20,760 nt of DNA from Hymenopellis radicata. Lineage: Eukaryota > Basidiomycota > Agaricomycetes > Agaricales > Physalacriaceae. The position numbers and the translations under genes were made by a program. Numbering within the stretch: the first letter of the stretch is position 1; every line of letters begins with the position of its first letter. The DNA lies in assembly GCA_015501595.1 (NCBI GenBank), contig JADNRX010000836.1, positions 1-20,760 of the forward strand, written 5' to 3'. Of the stretch, positions 1 to 7,570 are shown piece after piece. The notes under the pieces are model-generated. The model was not told the DNA's origin, made no database searches, and worked only from the letters and a program-made list of their open reading frames with translations.

Positions 1-57
1 AGGCTGTTCACTACCTGTAATCCACGGCGAGTCTAGCCTTGCCATTATGGAAAACCA

Positions 58-3000
58 CTACGCAGGGGGCCCCCAAGGACTCACGGAGGGCTCGATCATG
101 TCCGCTTCAATCCAAGCCTTTACTTGCTTCTCGATGACTTCCCTTTTCAAAGGAGATGCTGTATACATCGGCATAGATACGGGTCGTGAGCCAGGTTTCA
201 GGTTAATAGGTGCCTGGGTCGAGGCTTCCCCAAGACGATCCCCCACGCCGAAAGCGCGTTCATGTTTCCGTAAAACATTTATTAGGTGCGGTTTGATGTC
301 CTGTGGTACGTCTGGTCCAAAGTTTACCAGCGTGCTGACGTCTATTCCATCCTGCGGCTGATCCTCTGGTAGCGCAGTCGTCTTAGGGCCCCACAACTCC
401 TCCTTTTCAGGCGAAGAGCTACGAGCTCCATTCGCGCCGTACGCTTGGGAGGAGCTACAGTCTCCACTCCCATATCTCTCGCCCCCCAGGGCTTCTTGGA
501 AGGAGCTAGAAGCTCTACTTCCTTCCTCCACATCTGACTCGGAGTCAGTAGAACTCTCTGAGTCGCTGCCGTCAGACGCCTCCAACAAACATCCGCTGGA
601 ATAACCTCCAACGTCCTCTTCTCTGTCTTCGTCTACCTCTTCCATTGACGCTCTCCGACCTTTCCTACGCTCCGATTTATCAGGCGTATCTCCTCTAGTT
701 GCCTCCTTCTCTAGGGCAACGCTTCGGGAGCCACTGGCTCGACCATCCTTATCTGTCGCTTGGGAGCTAGTAGCTCTACCTTGCGTGTCATTTGACGCGG
801 TATCTGTAGGATCTGGAGGATCTGGTGAGCTCGCGGAGGAGGCTTCGCTGTCGATGCGAGACTCTATGATCTGCTTGAGCACCGCTGCAGCTTGCTTCTG
901 TTCCTCCGCTTCCTCTTCCGACTGAGGTATGTCTAGATATTCTTCTGGATCCTTAAGCAGCCCGACGATTTCGCCTTCTTCGATGAAGCGGGGTATCGTT
1001 GAGGGGTTAGCCATCGGAATACGTGGGTCGCCCGACGAAATCCAAGTAAGCGGGGCCGCTAAAATCGATCCGTCTTCTTGTCCGAGCACGACTTTCTCCA
1101 CTAACCACTCCTTCTTGTCCTGGAAATCAGCCCGTACTTCGATGTTATAGACCGAGTTGGCTGGTATGGTGTAGTCGTGCGCGGCTCGCATGTAACCCTT
1201 CTCTCGTCCTTCTTCTCGATCCCACTTCAGCTTGCGGTGCAGTGCCTTTTGTCCCACCGCTTTCCGTCCTACCGAAGATACTACGAACACCTTCCTGATC
1301 TCGAAACCCAAGGGAACATGACGGGAACCTGTAGCCGATAGCGTATGTCCCGTTCTACCCACTCTAACCGTATGATCGCCATCGGGATTGCGTAGCACAT
1401 CGAGACAATAAGAAGTTTGGAAGTCTTCGCCGAGGAGTATAGGTACCTGCATTCCTCGTACTACGTACGCTTCGACTGAAAAACACAAGGTGTTACCCTT
1501 CGTGTTCGTGGCGTAGATAGGTATTCGGATGTATCCCAGCACTTTTGCGTCACTCGTGAGCTGGTAGAGTCGCATCTTTATGCCGTCCTTGGGTCCGGGA
1601 AGGTGGTTGGCTAGACAATATTCTTCAGAGATCAAGGTGATATCAGCGCCAGAGTCTAATCTTCCAGCTACGGGAGGCGCGTCTATCTGCCCAATACGTA
1701 TGGCGACTTGCAGAGATCGAGTACCCAGAGCCTGAAGCCCGTCGGGAAGAGACCTCGAAGGGTAGATACGTATCACGTCGTCCTCTGCTTCATGCTTTGG
1801 GGGCGTATCCTTTAAGTATATCTTGGCTTGTTTACGCAAAGCTTGTTGTAGACGTAGCGAGCTACTAGCTCCAGCCACAGAGTGTTTTCCTTTCTTTGCT
1901 TTACGGCGCTCCTGTTCCCGGCGACGTCGAGCATTCCGAGACGTATCTAGATCTTCTCTCATAGCCGCGTACGCGACAAAAGTAGGAACCTCACGATCTT
2001 TAGAAGAACCAGGCGCACACGAAGAGTAGCAGGACGAAGATGGCTCGGGAACCATGTTATTCTCGATATACATTGCTAAGAAAATCGCGTCGTCCTGACG
2101 CATCTCTTCCGGGGAAGGTAGTACGATTAGATTTGCTTCAGCCAGAACCGTAGCTATTCCGTTGTATCGGCATTCCCGGCCATAATGGAAAGGGCTGTCG
2201 CAAAGCCAGCACGTTCGTCCTTTAGGTATTTCGGTCGCGCTTCGTACGGAGTCGTCCCTCGGGAATTTATACTTGCCATCCTTTGGGGGTTGGAGACGAG
2301 TGCTATTCGAAGGCCTGGAGAGTCGGGCTAGCGATCTTCGTTTAGTGTCAGCTGCGTGAGCTTCATGATCCTCATCCTCCATCAGGTCCTCCTCTCCATT
2401 ATCCTCTGCGGTCTCCATACTCTTCGCGTCGTGGGACTGAAACGTCTTCCTCAAGGGGCGAAAGCGTCTCTGGGCAGGGTTGGCGTTTATCCACGCCGAG
2501 AGTAGTGCTTTTGAGTTCACCGCTGCTTCCGTCGCGAGAGCGAGAAGCGAAGGAGTAGCCGTAGTATTGAGGTACATCCTCCACTCCAGAGGAGCGTTAT
2601 GCAGCACTCTGGCGATGACACCGACACCGTCAGGTTCGTTCGGGAATAGGTAGGGATGCATAAGGAGTCTGCGATTAAGGAAATCCCCGGGAGCTTCCCT
2701 TTCGTGGCCCGGTTGTCGGAAGCGCATTCCTTCAAACTCGGTGAGTCGTTCTTGGTACCACGATTGGTTCATGAAACGGATTTGAAGGCCGACTTGTAGG
2801 TTGTCCCAGTTAAGGCAGTAATACCGTTTCTGATTCTCTGGGGTAAGGAGCCACCAAATACGCGCAGGACCTTCCCATCGCCTTGGTGCGAGTTTCGCCA
2901 GACCTTCCTTAACCTCGTCGCCAATCAGGGCTAAATCATTCATCTCCGTGAGATACGTGATAAGCGAGGTGTCCGCTCCATCCCATTTCGGAACGTCACT

Positions 3001-4179
3001 ACTGGGGATTTTCTTGTTAATCTGCCAGATTTCGGGGTAGCGATACTGAAAGGGAAAGGGATAGGCGTTATTCGCGCCTCCTCCACCGTTAGGAGGTCCG
3101 CCACCGCCGCCTCCACCGTTAGGAGGTCCGCCTCCACCTCCACCGCCATTAGGAGGTCCACCGTTGCCACCGCCGTTATTGGGAGGTCCACCGCCTCCTC
3201 CGCCTCCGCCTCCTCCTCCACCGCCGCCTCCTCCTCCACCCGTAGGTGGACCGCCCGCGTTTCCTCCTCCCGAGCCAGACGCTCCAGGGAATGGGACGTT
3301 ACCATTGTCATTACCATTATCTCCTCCATAGTAACTTTTATTGGAGTTAGGAATCAAAGGAGTACCGGTTTGTGGGTTCATATTTGGTAAAATTCCGGCG
3401 GGAAGAGTCGTAAAGGTAGTTGTTCCAGGAAGAGAGTGGGTCTGATTGAGTGGCCCCCCAGCGTATGGTAATGTTGGTAGGGACCACGTTCGACCGGGAT
3501 TGGCTGATGCGGGGTTGTGGGCAACTCGACCGAGCATAGCTGAGATAGAGTCGGGTATTCCTGGGGCAGCGGCCGTGTCAACGGGAGCCTGTACTGGAGT
3601 GGCTGAAGAAGCAGACTCTATAAATGGATTTTCCTCGATAATAGTCTCATCTACGTTGAAGGCGACTCTTCTGGATGGAATAAAGGTAGTAGGAAGGCGA
3701 CGTCGCTCTCTTGAAGGAGGGTCATCATAAAACCTTTCCCCTACTCCTGGGACGACTAGCGCCGTTTCCAATTTACGCTGGAAGTGTCGTTGGATATCGG
3801 GAAGAAGATCTCTCAGGCCGGGGTCGACAGTTAAGGCCCGCTGTAAATAATCGGGCTGAACGACATAGGCCCAGTGCATGTCCTCAGGTGGTACGACGGC
3901 GATAGTGTCTCGCACCATGGCCAAAGTGGACTCTGTCGAAGATATTTCGCTCAACTGGTCGGTGGGAAGGCAGGTGTTCGTAAGGGCATTTAAGCATTGA
4001 CGTATGCGGGTTCGAGCGCGCTTCAAGTGAAGAGCCAGGCATGACATCGCAACTAGGAGTTCACGCGCTGAGTCGCTAGCTTCTAATTTCCTGACCAATG
4101 CGTAACCCGGGTCGAGTTGGAAGAGCTCTGAAGACCTTCCCGGGGTCTGCAACAATTCGTCTTGTAGCGTCTCCAAGAT
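58..4179 (-). CDS. Gag-pol polyprotein fragment: gag, CCHC knuckle, aspartic protease, start of RT
   Basis: The frame of about 1373 codons opens just after the TAA at 4182-4180 and has no nearby ATG, so it continues the upstream frame. Numbering from 4176, residues about 305-369 are Gly/Pro-rich, and about 370-590 form a gag-like helical, Trp-rich region. A CX2CX4HX4C knuckle (CWLCDSPFHYGREC) lies at 656-669. A retroviral-type protease follows, with its active-site Asp in DSG at 841-843 and a later hydrophobic ILLGEDF segment. A long acidic, Ser-rich linker leads to the N-terminal part of a Ty3-type RT from about residue 1310, ending at a SPWG-like motif. There a TAG closes the frame. RT homology resumes in another frame (VVFHNGKARLAVDYR) and soon meets two further stops, so RT looks inactivated. 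The protein should act in virus-like particles in the cytoplasm. Confidence 0.85.
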   Translation of the reverse strand: MLETLQDELLQTPGRSSELFQLDPGYALVRKLEASDSARELLVAMSCLALHLKRARTRIRQCLNALTNTCLPTDQLSEISSTESTLAMVRDTIAVVPPEDMHWAYVVQPDYLQRALTVDPGLRDLLPDIQRHFQRKLETALVVPGVGERFYDDPPSRERRRLPTTFIPSRRVAFNVDETIIEENPFIESASSATPVQAPVDTAAAPGIPDSISAMLGRVAHNPASANPGRTWSLPTLPYAGGPLNQTHSLPGTTTFTTLPAGILPNMNPQTGTPLIPNSNKSYYGGDNGNDNGNVPFPGASGSGGGNAGGPPTGGGGGGGGGGGGGGGGGGPPNNGGGNGGPPNGGGGGGGPPNGGGGGGGPPNGGGGANNAYPFPFQYRYPEIWQINKKIPSSDVPKWDGADTSLITYLTEMNDLALIGDEVKEGLAKLAPRRWEGPARIWWLLTPENQKRYYCLNWDNLQVGLQIRFMNQSWYQERLTEFEGMRFRQPGHEREAPGDFLNRRLLMHPYLFPNEPDGVGVIARVLHNAPLEWRMYLNTTATPSLLALATEAAVNSKALLSAWINANPAQRRFRPLRKTFQSHDAKSMETAEDNGEEDLMEDEDHEAHAADTKRRSLARLSRPSNSTRLQPPKDGKYKFPRDDSVRSATEIPKGRTCWLCDSPFHYGRECRYNGIATVLAEANLIVLPSPEEMRQDDAIFLAMYIENNMVPEPSSSCYSSCAPGSSKDREVPTFVAYAAMREDLDTSRNARRRREQERRKAKKGKHSVAGASSSLRLQQALRKQAKIYLKDTPPKHEAEDDVIRIYPSRSLPDGLQALGTRSLQVAIRIGQIDAPPVAGRLDSGADITLISEEYCLANHLPGPKDGIKMRLYQLTSDAKVLGYIRIPIYATNTKGNTLCFSVEAYVVRGMQVPILLGEDFQTSYCLDVLRNPDGDHTVRVGRTGHTLSATGSRHVPLGFEIRKVFVVSSVGRKAVGQKALHRKLKWDREEGREKGYMRAAHDYTIPANSVYNIEVRADFQDKKEWLVEKVVLGQEDGSILAAPLTWISSGDPRIPMANPSTIPRFIEEGEIVGLLKDPEEYLDIPQSEEEAEEQKQAAAVLKQIIESRIDSEASSASSPDPPDPTDTASNDTQGRATSSQATDKDGRASGSRSVALEKEATRGDTPDKSERRKGRRASMEEVDEDREEDVGGYSSGCLLEASDGSDSESSTDSESDVEEGSRASSSFQEALGGERYGSGDCSSSQAYGANGARSSSPEKEELWGPKTTALPEDQPQDGIDVSTLVNFGPDVPQDIKPHLINVLRKHERAFGVGDRLGEASTQAPINLKPGSRPVSMPMYTASPLKREVIEKQVKAWIEADMIEPSVSPWGPPA
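3075..3270 (-). repeat. GGN microsatellite-like tract encoding poly-glycine in gag
   Basis: The plus strand reads as runs of CCTCC, CCACC and CCGCC with repeated AGGAGGTCC units. On the coding (minus) strand this gives long Gly runs interrupted by GGPPNGG units, about residues 305-369 of the gag-pol frame. The unit recurs several times, so replication slippage is the likely origin. All changes kept the reading frame. Confidence 0.8.
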
Positions 4180-5199
4180 TTAGGTAACTGCTAACACCAA
4201 ATGTCCCCAAAACCCAATGTCATTACTTCCTTCTCCTATAGAATACACGCGACGAACGACTTTATCTCGCGTAGTGATCTTGTAACGAAGAAGTTTCTCG
4301 GGGGGTCGGTGGTACTCGAGACGATCCTCTATTGCGCTGGTAATATTATCCCATAAGTCAGTGCACGGCCACTCGTAGCGTATGAGGGCATCCCGAAGTT
4401 TCATGGTCGAGGCAGCCGAGAATCCAGGTAGCCTGCCGTCTTTGGCGCCGAAGCGATGCAGAGGGTCTGCGTCCTCATTAAGACTGAACGCGTAGTACCT
4501 CGCCACAGATTCGCTGACAGATTCGTCGAATAAGTCGAACTCCTTCCCCACGTTGATCAGTACTCGTACAGGTCGTAAGGCATTCCGAGTCTGAGGTCCA
4601 GCGCTCTCCGTCACGGAGGGCGTCATGGAGCCGTGTTGGGAATTCCCGTCGTCGAGTTCTACCGAGACTCTGGTAGACGCGTCGTCTGCAGCTCCTGAGG
4701 AATCCGTAGTGGGTTTACTGGTTCGCTTTCCTGTAGGAACGGGTTTTGGGGTGGAGCTAGTAGCTCGCGACGCCTCCATTAACCTGCTAGCATCATTTAA
4801 CGAGGAGCTACGAGCTCTACTCGTACTAGATAGGCCTTGTTGACTGGTTGAGGGCTGCATGGAAGGGGGATAGAGGTGTTCCCGGGATGAGGAGGCTTGG
4901 GGCACGGCGTCGAAAGGTTGTCTCTGCACTATCGGTCGGCTGAGAGAAGAAGGAGGGGCTGCTTGTTGTCGAGAAGGAGCTGATGGACTGCTTTCGTGGT
5001 CTGGAGCCTTGTTCTTGGCTCCCCGCCCTACGCCTGGGGTCGGCACGTACGGGTCGAACCCTTCTTGAGTTGGATGCTCCTTCCTGGAGCGTCTACCGTC
5101 CGATGGACACGGTGGCGGAGTCCTGGCTGCTGTATCGGCGGTAGCTTTCGTCATCTGAGGTACGGAGCTAGTCGAAGTTTTCCGGGACCCTCCGGCCAT
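4180..5199 (-). CDS. N-terminal Ser/Pro-rich protein of the gypsy-like element, ending at an in-frame TAA
   Basis: The frame has 339 codons. Its ATG at 5199-5197 sits in a favourable context (ACCATGG), and it ends with TAA at 4182-4180. The next long frame follows in the same phase after that single stop, so the two together could be one gag precursor. Residues 1 to about 215 are rich in Ser, Pro, Thr, Arg and Gln and look disordered. Residues about 220-339 are more globular (LRPVRVLINVGKEFDLF onward, with several Trp and Tyr), which might be a capsid-associated or N-terminal gag domain. I do not recognise a named domain. Either the TAA is suppressed by readthrough or it is a disabling mutation; other copies would tell. 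Confidence 0.7.
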   Translation of the reverse strand: MAGGSRKTSTSSVPQMTKATADTAARTPPPCPSDGRRSRKEHPTQEGFDPYVPTPGVGRGAKNKAPDHESSPSAPSRQQAAPPSSLSRPIVQRQPFDAVPQASSSREHLYPPSMQPSTSQQGLSSTSRARSSSLNDASRLMEASRATSSTPKPVPTGKRTSKPTTDSSGAADDASTRVSVELDDGNSQHGSMTPSVTESAGPQTRNALRPVRVLINVGKEFDLFDESVSESVARYYAFSLNEDADPLHRFGAKDGRLPGFSAASTMKLRDALIRYEWPCTDLWDNITSAIEDRLEYHRPPEKLLRYKITTRDKVVRRVYSIGEGSNDIGFWGHLVLAVT

Positions 5200-5695
5200 G
5201 GTAGTTCAAAGCAAGGAGTAATTGCGCGCGCCTTTCGTTCGTGCGCCCTCAAGGTTCAACCGAATTATGAGCAGGTAATTATTGCCGTTTTGCGGACCCT
5301 GGGAGGAAGGCTTGCAGGTAATTAAGGGATGATTCTGGAGGAATTTCATGAATGAAGAGAAAACACTCGAGCGGAGCTAAAGCTCTACGCTTTTTTACTT
5401 ATGCTGAGGCGGAGCTATAACTCTACGCCAGTGTCCTACTGTTCGTCAGTGACGGAACAGGTCAAGCCGCGTGCGGAACTGATCGGTTCTCCATTCCTAA
5501 AATGGAATGAATCCGAACGACGCGCGTGGCTGTACGTCGACTCCACCGGTTTGGTGAAGTCCTGGGTGTCCCCACCACTGTGAATCGGACCCAGAATCAG
5601 GGACTTCTCGCCAGAGGAATCGACGTGGACACGGACGCGCCGTTGACGCGTCGAAGGGTGTTCTGTAACCCAGAGACTGGGAGCGTGTTACCCGC
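5200..5695 (-). other. Untranslated leader of the gypsy-like element
   Basis: There are 496 bases between the ATG of the first frame and repeat copy A. The stretch holds two tandem copies of the GGAGCTA hairpin motif (5373-5390, 5411-5428) and a T run at 5390-5396. I see no credible gene. Short open frames here look like chance. The sequence next to the repeat (minus strand GCGGGTAACACGCTCCC) is where a primer-binding site would be expected, but it does not begin with TGG and I cannot match it to a tRNA. Confidence 0.5.
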
Positions 5696-6681
5696 TGATG
5701 TGCAGTGCAGAAATACACCACAGAAATACACACAACCAACACACAAACACAAAACAAAACAAACACTCGGGACTTCTGAAGTCCCTAATGAACAAGTACA
5801 AGGATCCGACCTTATCACTCGTAACGAATTACAACCTTAGTCAAGATCTGGTGACTCAAGGAGGTTCCAAACGGAGGGGTGTGGTGTACTTCCTGTACTA
5901 ACACAAGTGCAAGTTCGAGGGAGCTAGGGGTCTTTAACTTATGGGATTCCGGGGAAGTGGAAGTTCCCGTGGTCTTAGCCGAATGAGGTGACACTCAAGT
6001 ACACTGAGTCTCGAGGACTAACCGGTTGACTAATCTCGTGTATTCACTCTTTTAACTCAACAGAGTATAGGGACCAAGATCGCCTTTGGGTACGTAAAGA
6101 TCCGCAGGGCTTGGGTACACTAAGCTGGTCTAAACTAACCACAGGTGCCTGTCTTCTTATATGAATCCGAAGCAGTTGCAAGCGCGGTGACTTCAAGGGT
6201 TCTTAAGTTACCTTGTCCACAGCTCTTGTTTCTGTCGTTTAAACTCCGTCTCGGGACAGAGGGACTTTCACAAGTGCTATTCGCAAAGTTCCCGAGTACT
6301 GACTCAAAGATCACCAAGTAAAACTGTTACTGGTTCACGGGGGTTCTGATCGGTCGATAAACTTAAACCGGGTGGAAGCAATGGTTTCCGAGTCAAAGAT
6401 ACACTGGTATTTCACTTATGCTGTATACGCGGGTGCAAATTAACTACCGACTACTACGACGTTGTACAGGCCTTTATATACTACAATCCGGGACTATACG
6501 GGTATAAACTACTTACTCTTCGGGCCTATGGGAGCTATGTTATCGGGTGCACTGTATCCCGGATGACTCATTTCGCCTGCGGATTGCGTGCTTTGGGTGA
6601 TATTTGATATAACACCTTGTGCTTGCCGGGCTCAACTGGTAGGATGTTCCTTATGGAATCCAGCTGGTCCGACTCGTCGTA

Positions 6682-6936
6682 CTGTACTATTACACGCAAG
6701 TCTTCGCATAACGGGTAACGAAGGCCTGTGAAATGAAGAGTTCATGCTACCATAACACGTAACAGCCAAAATTGGGCCCCAGGTAAGGCCCAAAAAGGAA
6801 ATTTTTTAAGGCGGCGACTACCGCCGCCGCTCCCGCCTATCCATATAAGGAAATTGGACCCTGAATGAAGAGCAACATCTGTGAAGAGTATGCATAACGG
6901 GTAACGCCCCATGAAGGCTAGGTCGTAATAGTACAG
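6682..6936. mobile_element. MITE with TA target duplication (Tc1/mariner-type signature)
   Basis: This 255-bp insert is present in copy A and absent from copy B. Terminal inverted repeats are CTGTACTATTAC (6682-6693) and GTAATAGTACAG (6925-6936). The flanks are TA at 6680-6681 and TA at 6937-6938, while copy B has one TA (CGTCGTAGTGCTG near 16955). It has no coding capacity. It holds two exact copies of GCATAACGGGTAACG (6706-6720, 6892-6906), a variant CATAACACGTAAC at 6751-6763, and small GC-rich hairpins near 6773-6835. TA duplication is typical of the Tc1/mariner superfamily; an autonomous partner is not in this window. Confidence 0.88.
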
Positions 6937-6954
6937 TAGTGCTGTTACTGTTCT

Positions 6955-6983
6955 GGGTACTAACTAAGTACCCTTGTACTTAG
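6955..6983. other. Two overlapping, mutually exclusive hairpins in the long repeat
   Basis: GGGTACT (6955-6961) can pair with AGTACCC (6967-6973). Alternatively CTAAGTAC (6964-6971) can pair with GTACTTAG (6976-6983). The stems share bases, so only one can form at a time. The same arrangement is kept in copy B near 16974-17002. No function is implied by sequence alone. Confidence 0.5.
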
Positions 6984-7205
6984 GTTCTGGTGAAAGGTCT
7001 GATTCGTAGCTTTCAAAGGATACCCAACTTGTCAAGGGTGTCTCTGGGAACTACGCCACTATGGTGGTTTTACTGGTTGGTCTAGTCAAGAGTGAGGGAC
7101 TTGAATTGTTCCCGTTCCTGATTGCTCTGCATGACTCTGCATGGTTCTGAGTCTTATTTAATGCCGGGTCCATGTGACGTACTACGCCACTCGGAATTAA
7201 ATGCA

Positions 7206-7213
7206 AGCCGGCT
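7206..7213. repeat. Target site duplication AGCCGGCT, left copy
   Basis: It is identical to 13721-13728. The undisturbed sequence in copy B (GCAAGCCGGCTTGATTCC near 17220-17237) has this octamer once. The octamer is a perfect palindrome, so the exact cut could also be read as 6 or 4 bp. Eight is preferred because the element then begins CAAGGG. Confidence 0.9.
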
Positions 7214-7225
7214 CAAGGGTGTGTC
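7214..7225 (+). repeat. Left terminal inverted repeat of the DNA transposon
   Basis: CAAGGGTGTGTC is the exact reverse complement of 13709-13720. After two mismatched bases, GAT also matches. A small hairpin CCCGGT-AC-ACCGGG follows at 7236-7249 and might belong to a subterminal transposase-binding site. Confidence 0.9.
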
Positions 7226-7570
7226 GGAGATGCGGCCCGGTACACCGGGTGGGGGGGTAGGTCGAGGCTGTAGGCCAGAAAAAAATTATATATACAGGTT
7301 AATATTTGACCAAAATTGCTTGAGCAATCTGAAGAGCCTAACGGAAGGAGCGGTAGCTGTGCGCCAACCACCACCAACAGCGGCTGTGTATTGATATATC
7401 GTAGTGGCATGCTGAAACACAGCCACAGAGCGTTCCAGTTCCCGATTTATCAGCAAGAGATCTAAATATAGTCAGCGACAAATGTAAATGACAAAGGACT
7501 GACGCGCCGGCACCGTAACACGTGTAGGAAAATAATCGTGTGTCTCCCCATTGCACGAAAGGTTTTGGCC
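7226..7570 (+). promoter_or_regulatory. Left subterminal and presumed promoter region of the transposon
   Basis: There are 345 bases between the left terminal repeat and the proposed start codon. The stretch holds a GC-rich hairpin (7236-7249), a G run, an A/T-rich block (7280-7310) and a CACGTG hexamer near 7520. Open frames on either strand are short and look accidental. The promoter must lie here by position, but I recognise no specific element. Confidence 0.4.

Larger units (their letters stand above)
412..5428. repeat. Dispersed small hairpin motif, GGAGCTAnnAGCTCTAC, about ten copies
   Basis: On the plus strand a short inverted repeat recurs at 416-428, 451-465 (imperfect), 502-518, 763-780, 1859-1872, 4753-4767, 4804-4820, 5164-5170 (half), 5373-5390 and 5411-5428. 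Arms are GAGCT(A)/(T)AGCTC around a 1-3 nt centre, often followed by TAC, with most copies in the same orientation. Eight copies fall in coding sequence, where they encode Ser/Ala/Arg-rich stretches such as SRASSS and SRATSS. Two fall in the untranslated leader, where the arms extend to GCG/CGC and GGCG/CGCC. Presence in both contexts argues for a nucleic-acid-level motif. Confidence 0.7.
1..5695 (-). mobile_element. Ty3/gypsy-like LTR retroelement, internal region, partial and degenerate
   Basis: Read on the minus strand, this stretch runs leader (5695-5200), N-terminal frame (5199-4180), gag, zinc knuckle, aspartic protease and the start of reverse transcriptase, then leaves the window at the left edge. 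RNase H, integrase and the 3' LTR would lie outside. The domain order, with protease before RT in one long frame, fits Ty3/gypsy elements. The internal region abuts repeat copy A at 5696, which has LTR-like ends and could be its 5' LTR, but I see no convincing tRNA primer-binding site at the junction, so that link is an inference. An in-frame TAA at 4182-4180 and breaks near 60-1 suggest a decayed copy. Confidence 0.85.
5696..7213. repeat. Long repeat copy A, left part (LTR-like), interrupted
   Basis: The segment starts TGATGTGCAG and matches 15975 onward of copy B almost base for base. Copy A continues at 13729-14218 after the large transposon and ends GTATCA. Without the two insertions it is close to copy B's 1745 bp. 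TG...CA ends with TGAT/ATCA symmetry suggest an LTR, or a solo LTR. The flanks show a 4-bp match (CCGC at 5692-5695 and 14219-14222 on the plus strand), which may be its own target duplication. It is rich in small hairpins, for example GGGACTTC-T-GAAGTCCC near 5768-5784. No conserved protein is convincing. Confidence 0.75.

Noticed and set aside
2940..3329. Minus-strand frame rich in Glu, Ala and Val across the poly-glycine tract
   Set aside because: It is the shifted reading of the GGN repeat inside gag. The gag frame has the recognisable domains on both sides.
3446..3905. Plus-strand open frames opposite gag
   Set aside because: They lie antisense to a well-supported gag-pol frame and show no domain or start context of their own.
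6135..6317. 60-codon minus-strand frame found in both repeat copies
   Set aside because: It is identical by descent of the DNA repeat, short, and in a hairpin-rich LTR-like sequence.
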